Assembly: GCA_903231505.1 (NCBI GenBank)
Contig: CAFBRK010000141.1
Location: 18,551-82,550 of the forward strand
Source: Olavius algarvensis associated proteobacterium Delta 3
Lineage (GTDB): Bacteria; Desulfobacterota; Desulfobacteria; Desulfobacterales; CAFBRK01
Reading direction: 5' to 3'
DNA: 64,000 nt
Shown: one piece after another, positions 61,601 to 64,000 of the stretch
Position numbering within the stretch: the first letter of the stretch is position 1
How the letters are laid out: each line of letters opens with the position of its first letter
Position numbers and translations under genes: made by a program
The notes under the pieces: generated by a model
The model's input: only the letters and a program-made list of their open reading frames with translations
What the model was told of the DNA's origin: nothing
Databases searched by the model: none

Positions 61601-64000
61601 GCTGTTCCAATTGACCGTACCGTCTCCCTTGATGAGCGCCTTCGGCCGGTACAGGCTTAGATAATGGTGGGTAGACAGGGTCCAGCCGTCGGCAAGGATT
61701 CCGCTCCCCTGGGTGTAACTCGACACCGTCAATTCGGAGTCTCTCCAGGTAATAACTTCCTGGCGGCTGCGGACGCCGGTGATGCGCGCTCCGGTCTGGG
61801 CGAACGCCCTTCCGAAATCTGCCGCGCCGTAGTAGACCGCGTCGTAGATGAAGCCGATGCGCACCTTGGCCTTTACAACGCCGTTGACCGGAAGGCCCAG
61901 ATGGTCCAGGCCGTCCCACTCAAGGGCTGCGGTCTGGTTTGGCTCGCCAGGCAATCGCTGTTCCAGCGTTTGACCGGCCACGTCTACCTTGACGATGATC
62001 TCCTTCAAACTGGAGGGGACCGTGTCGCCGCTGGCCGGTAGGGTTATCCAGGTTCTGTCGCCTGGCACCCGGTTGCTGGAGTAGTGCAGAGCGATACCGG
62101 TTCCGGGCACCGGTATGTCTTCGTGAAGAATACGGCTGCGGGCCTCCACATAGCTGCCGACAGGGTCGTTGCAGGAGTCGTCTTCGTCAGGCTGCTGATC
62201 CGCATCCGGCGGAGTGTCCGGATTCGGCGGAGTGGCATCCGACGGTGGCCCGTATGGCCAATTGCAGTCCCAGGGTGTAAAGTGCTTGACGCTGAACCGC
62301 CAGTAGGTGTTGCCCGGAATGTAGACTGCCGGATCGTCCAGACCCTGGACTTCATCGGCGGTAGACCCATCGTTGTTCAGATCATCGGCGATCCCGTCGC
62401 CATCGGCATCCAGGCCGGTGACGACACCGCTGCCGAGCAATTGGACGACGTGTCCGTTCTCGCCGGCTATCCACGCGCCTTTGTCCCGATCGTAATAACC
62501 CACGGGAACAATTTCCCCCACGTCGAATCCCAGGAAATTGTCAACCCAGACCACCACCGGTTTTTCGAATCGGACCCGGGCGGCGCCATCCACGCCCAGC
62601 TCCACACAGTATGTGTAAGCCGAGGTGGGCGGCAGCTCGGCCGGCATGGCTTCGGGAGTGGAGAACTCGGTGGCGCGAGTGGTTATGGTGGTCAGTTCGA
62701 GAACGTCGTTGCCGTTTTCATCGGTCAAAAACGCGCGGTTGTCGCCGGTAAAGACCATACTCGCCGAGCGCTCCCCGAATTCATCGGTTACCGCCGAACT
62801 CTGGTGACGGATCACGGTGTCCGGGTTATTGTCGAAGGTGATGGTGGTGGCCGCCGGATCCTGGGCCAGCATCTTCACTGCGGGGACGGCGGCGATCCCG
62901 TTCCAGGGCACTTCGATGGTGCGATGGGCAGTGATCAATCCGGATTTTTCATACACCACCGTCAGGTAGCCGCCGCCTTCCACGGGCAGGCTGAACTGCC
63001 CGCCGGTGTCTGTACCGGCGGTCCCGTACTCCGGGTGTCCAAGAATGCCAACGCGAACATCCGCAATGGGTGTATCGTCTTCCGCAACCACCTGCCCGGT
63101 CACCAGCGCAAACCGATCGGCATCATAGGTTTCGATGGTGGCGTTCTCGGGGATCTGGTCTTCGTAGGGCTCTCCGAAAGACCCTTCCGGAGGCGATTCC
63201 GGTGCGCCGCCGACATTAACGACTGCCTGGGCACTTCCGGATCCATTACCCCCGGTCACGGTGATGGTGTAGACCGTTGTGACCTCCGGAGAGACCGGTT
63301 GGGAACCGTCAACGGCAACCGGTCCGATCCCGTTATCCAGATGGGCAGCATCGGCATTCGTCGATACCCATGTCAGGGTCGCTGTTTCACCCGGTGAGAT
63401 GGTTGCCGGGGATGCCGTCAGGGAGACTGACGGCGGTGCATTGGGATCTGTGACCGTGACATCGGCGGTGGCGGTCGCAACCCCTCCGGGGCCGCTGGCG
63501 ACAAGCGTGAATGTCGTGGTAGCAGTAAGCGGCACCGTGACCTGACCGTCCGGGTCCACTGGTCCGATATCCGGCTCGATGAACACACTGTCAGCGTACT
63601 CCGTGTTCCAGGTGAGCACGGTGTTCTCAGCAACCTGAATCTCATCCGGAGATGCGCTGAAGGAAACTGTCGGTACGGGATGGGTCACCGTGATAGTGAC
63701 AGTATCGGTAACCGTGCCCCCGTCACCAGTGGCGGTAATCCTGTACAAGGTGGTTTCGCTGGGTGACACGTCCATGGAACCGGTGGGTGACACCTCCCCG
63801 ATATCGGGTTCAATGGTCACTGTGTCGGCATGCTCGCTGGCCCACATCAGGGTGGTGGAATCGCCCGCAATGATTTCCAGCGGCTCCGCGTTAAAGTTGA
63901 GCGTCGGCACCGGATGCACGGTCACGGTCACATCGGCGCTTGCCGTGCCGCCCGGGCCCGTGGCAGTAATCGCGTACATCGTGGTGGCCGAAGGCGACAC
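58619..64000 (-). CDS. Giant Ig-like/NHL/YD-repeat (Rhs, teneurin-like) protein, N-terminus outside window
   Basis: 1793 codons seen, still open at the right edge. Order from the edge: at least three to four Ig-like repeats of about 78 residues (63200-64000; IEPDIGEVSPTGSMDVSPSE TTLYRITATG pattern); a carboxypeptidase regulatory-like/TTR beta domain at about 62900-63130 (VTGQVVAEDDTPIADVRVGI); a linker with Asp-rich calcium-like loops; Rhs entry (EDIPVPGTGIALHYSSNRVP); six NHL repeats of about 56 residues at 60595-61600 (AGTGSAGFSGDGGPAATAQL, NHRIRKVDR); then about 25 YD repeats (60500-58650) to RGISGRD-stop. The frame breaks there and continues in the 57520-58626 frame. A secreted or surface delivery shell is likely; the export signal is outside the window. 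Confidence 0.85.
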   Translation of the reverse strand: MSPSATTMYAITATGPGGTASADVTVTVHPVPTLNFNAEPLEIIAGDSTTLMWASEHADTVTIEPDIGEVSPTGSMDVSPSETTLYRITATGDGGTVTDTVTITVTHPVPTVSFSASPDEIQVAENTVLTWNTEYADSVFIEPDIGPVDPDGQVTVPLTATTTFTLVASGPGGVATATADVTVTDPNAPPSVSLTASPATISPGETATLTWVSTNADAAHLDNGIGPVAVDGSQPVSPEVTTVYTITVTGGNGSGSAQAVVNVGGAPESPPEGSFGEPYEDQIPENATIETYDADRFALVTGQVVAEDDTPIADVRVGILGHPEYGTAGTDTGGQFSLPVEGGGYLTVVYEKSGLITAHRTIEVPWNGIAAVPAVKMLAQDPAATTITFDNNPDTVIRHQSSAVTDEFGERSASMVFTGDNRAFLTDENGNDVLELTTITTRATEFSTPEAMPAELPPTSAYTYCVELGVDGAARVRFEKPVVVWVDNFLGFDVGEIVPVGYYDRDKGAWIAGENGHVVQLLGSGVVTGLDADGDGIADDLNNDGSTADEVQGLDDPAVYIPGNTYWRFSVKHFTPWDCNWPYGPPSDATPPNPDTPPDADQQPDEDDSCNDPVGSYVEARSRILHEDIPVPGTGIALHYSSNRVPGDRTWITLPASGDTVPSSLKEIIVKVDVAGQTLEQRLPGEPNQTAALEWDGLDHLGLPVNGVVKAKVRIGFIYDAVYYGAADFGRAFAQTGARITGVRSRQEVITWRDSELTVSSYTQGSGILADGWTLSTHHYLSLYRPKALIKGDGTVNWNSAIVIDTVAGSGDRNYSGDGGPALEAGFYPATVTFDAAGNMYIAEYYDHRIRKVDRDGIITTFAGTGSAGFSGDGGPAATAQLNYPWKVAADNDGNVYIVDLFNHRIRRVDRNGIITTFAGTGTAGFSGDGGLATAARLNYPWGIALDGQGNLYFADQQNHRIRKIDRNGIITTVASNGSPGYSGDGGPARQARMQWPNGISLDSKGNIFFIDYFHNVIRKVDTTGIITTVAGNGEWDYYGDGGPATAAALMGPSDLEVDGFGNMFIADSDNYAIRRVDPKGIITTYAGTGTYGFGGDGGSPEDAILNWPLGVTVDATGNVVIVDTDNALIRRVSRRPLFRSAVTQGNYAFIDDTGVGHVISGSGRHLKTLEVMTGSTVRTFDYDAEGSIISMSDAYGNTTTLERDSGGVPLAIISPDGLRTELTIDANNHLTRISYPDGGNFDFTYTGDGLLLDKMEPEGNVFSHRFDNSGRVTEILDEEGGHWLYSRSTADNGDIVIEALSAGGDLTTYTDRRDENGGFSSTITDATGGETLFSRSADGLNVIKSLSCGMTVQTTHDYDPEYGYKYLSASTQSTPSGLSLTTNTAKSYQDTDADGIPDLLTESYTVNDDTSTIANDALTGTVTLNSPEGRITTVEYDPATLLTESSTTSGLLGTTFSYDARGRLTSAAVGSREMTYSYDSDGFLASTTNPENFTTLFSYDDAGRLTLVERPDGGAVAFSYDLNGNMTVLTTPKPIDHEFGFNNVNRQSDYLTPESGNYSFTYDRDRRPLETIFPSGQMIENTYENGRLVATETPEGPIAVTYYSCGNKVQSITKGAETISFGYDGRFLTSEVFSGTLGQSLGYVYNNDFRLTRMTYGGGTTAYSYDNDGLLTGAGSFTIARRPDNGLPQSVTGGTYQSSRTFNGYAEIESESTSVNGTGLVAYNMVRDVNGRITRKTETINGTSAVFDYAYDEVGRLLTVEKEGIVVEEYRYDLNGTRTYERNTLRGISGRD

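Noticed and set aside
62084..63397. Plus-strand frame of 437 codons
   Set aside because: Antisense to the Ig-like and TTR-like part of the Rhs protein, a consequence of GC-rich codon use.

Overview
The window looks like chromosomal DNA of a sulfate-reducing member of the Desulfobacterota (Desulfosarcina/Desulfococcus-type Deltaproteobacteria). This is inferred from a tungstate importer, a TusA/DsrE plus HdrD-like/NarI-like redox operon, a complete livKHMGF set, an Hsp20-lon pair, many lipoproteins and CHASE2 receptors, and a moderately high GC content. No ribosomal marker is present, so the genus is not fixed.

Layout. 0-5 kb: end of a SAP-domain gene, then a one-component regulator, a relic of a second tungstate/molybdate-binding protein, and tupABC. 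5-15.5 kb: a frameshifted LCAT-type hydrolase, a serine hydroxymethyltransferase-like enzyme with a PaaI thioesterase, small conserved proteins, PilZ and VanZ-like proteins, a 1164-residue membrane-anchored TPR protein and an LEA-type lipoprotein. 15.9-20.8 kb (minus strand): marR-dsrE-tusA-narI-like-hdrD-like-fadL, a sulfur-relay and membrane-redox cluster. 20.9-28 kb: PAP2 phosphatase, membrane protein, DmeF cation exporter, FAD protein, methyltransferase, TlpA-type thioredoxin. 28-34.6 kb (minus): periplasmic binding protein, patatin, TPR lipoprotein, CHASE2 adenylate cyclase, NAD kinase. 34.8-40 kb: branched-chain amino acid importer. 40.4-48.1 kb: VWA-OmpA lipoprotein, pncB, then a CHASE2-Ser/Thr kinase, PP2C phosphatase and FHA protein forming one phosphosignalling unit. 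48.1-55.1 kb: methionine-type aminotransferase plus omega-amidase, MFS transporter, Hsp20, lon, rlpA. 55.5-64 kb: small Arg-rich DRR-motif proteins and a giant Ig-like/NHL/YD-repeat (Rhs, teneurin-like) protein running off the right edge, followed by a tiny membrane protein.

Two themes stand out. First, the intergenic DNA is crowded with dispersed repeats: a MITE-like superfamily with ~30-bp terminal inverted repeats and an internal hairpin, a second element family that begins exactly at stop codons, and mosaics of short tandem repeats. Second, an unusual number of otherwise well-preserved genes are broken: LCAT hydrolase, CHASE2-kinase, Rhs and one DRR gene by single-base shifts, the aminotransferase and probably a TPR gene by in-frame amber codons, and lon by an internal deletion. 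Whether this is real decay or sequence error cannot be settled from the window.
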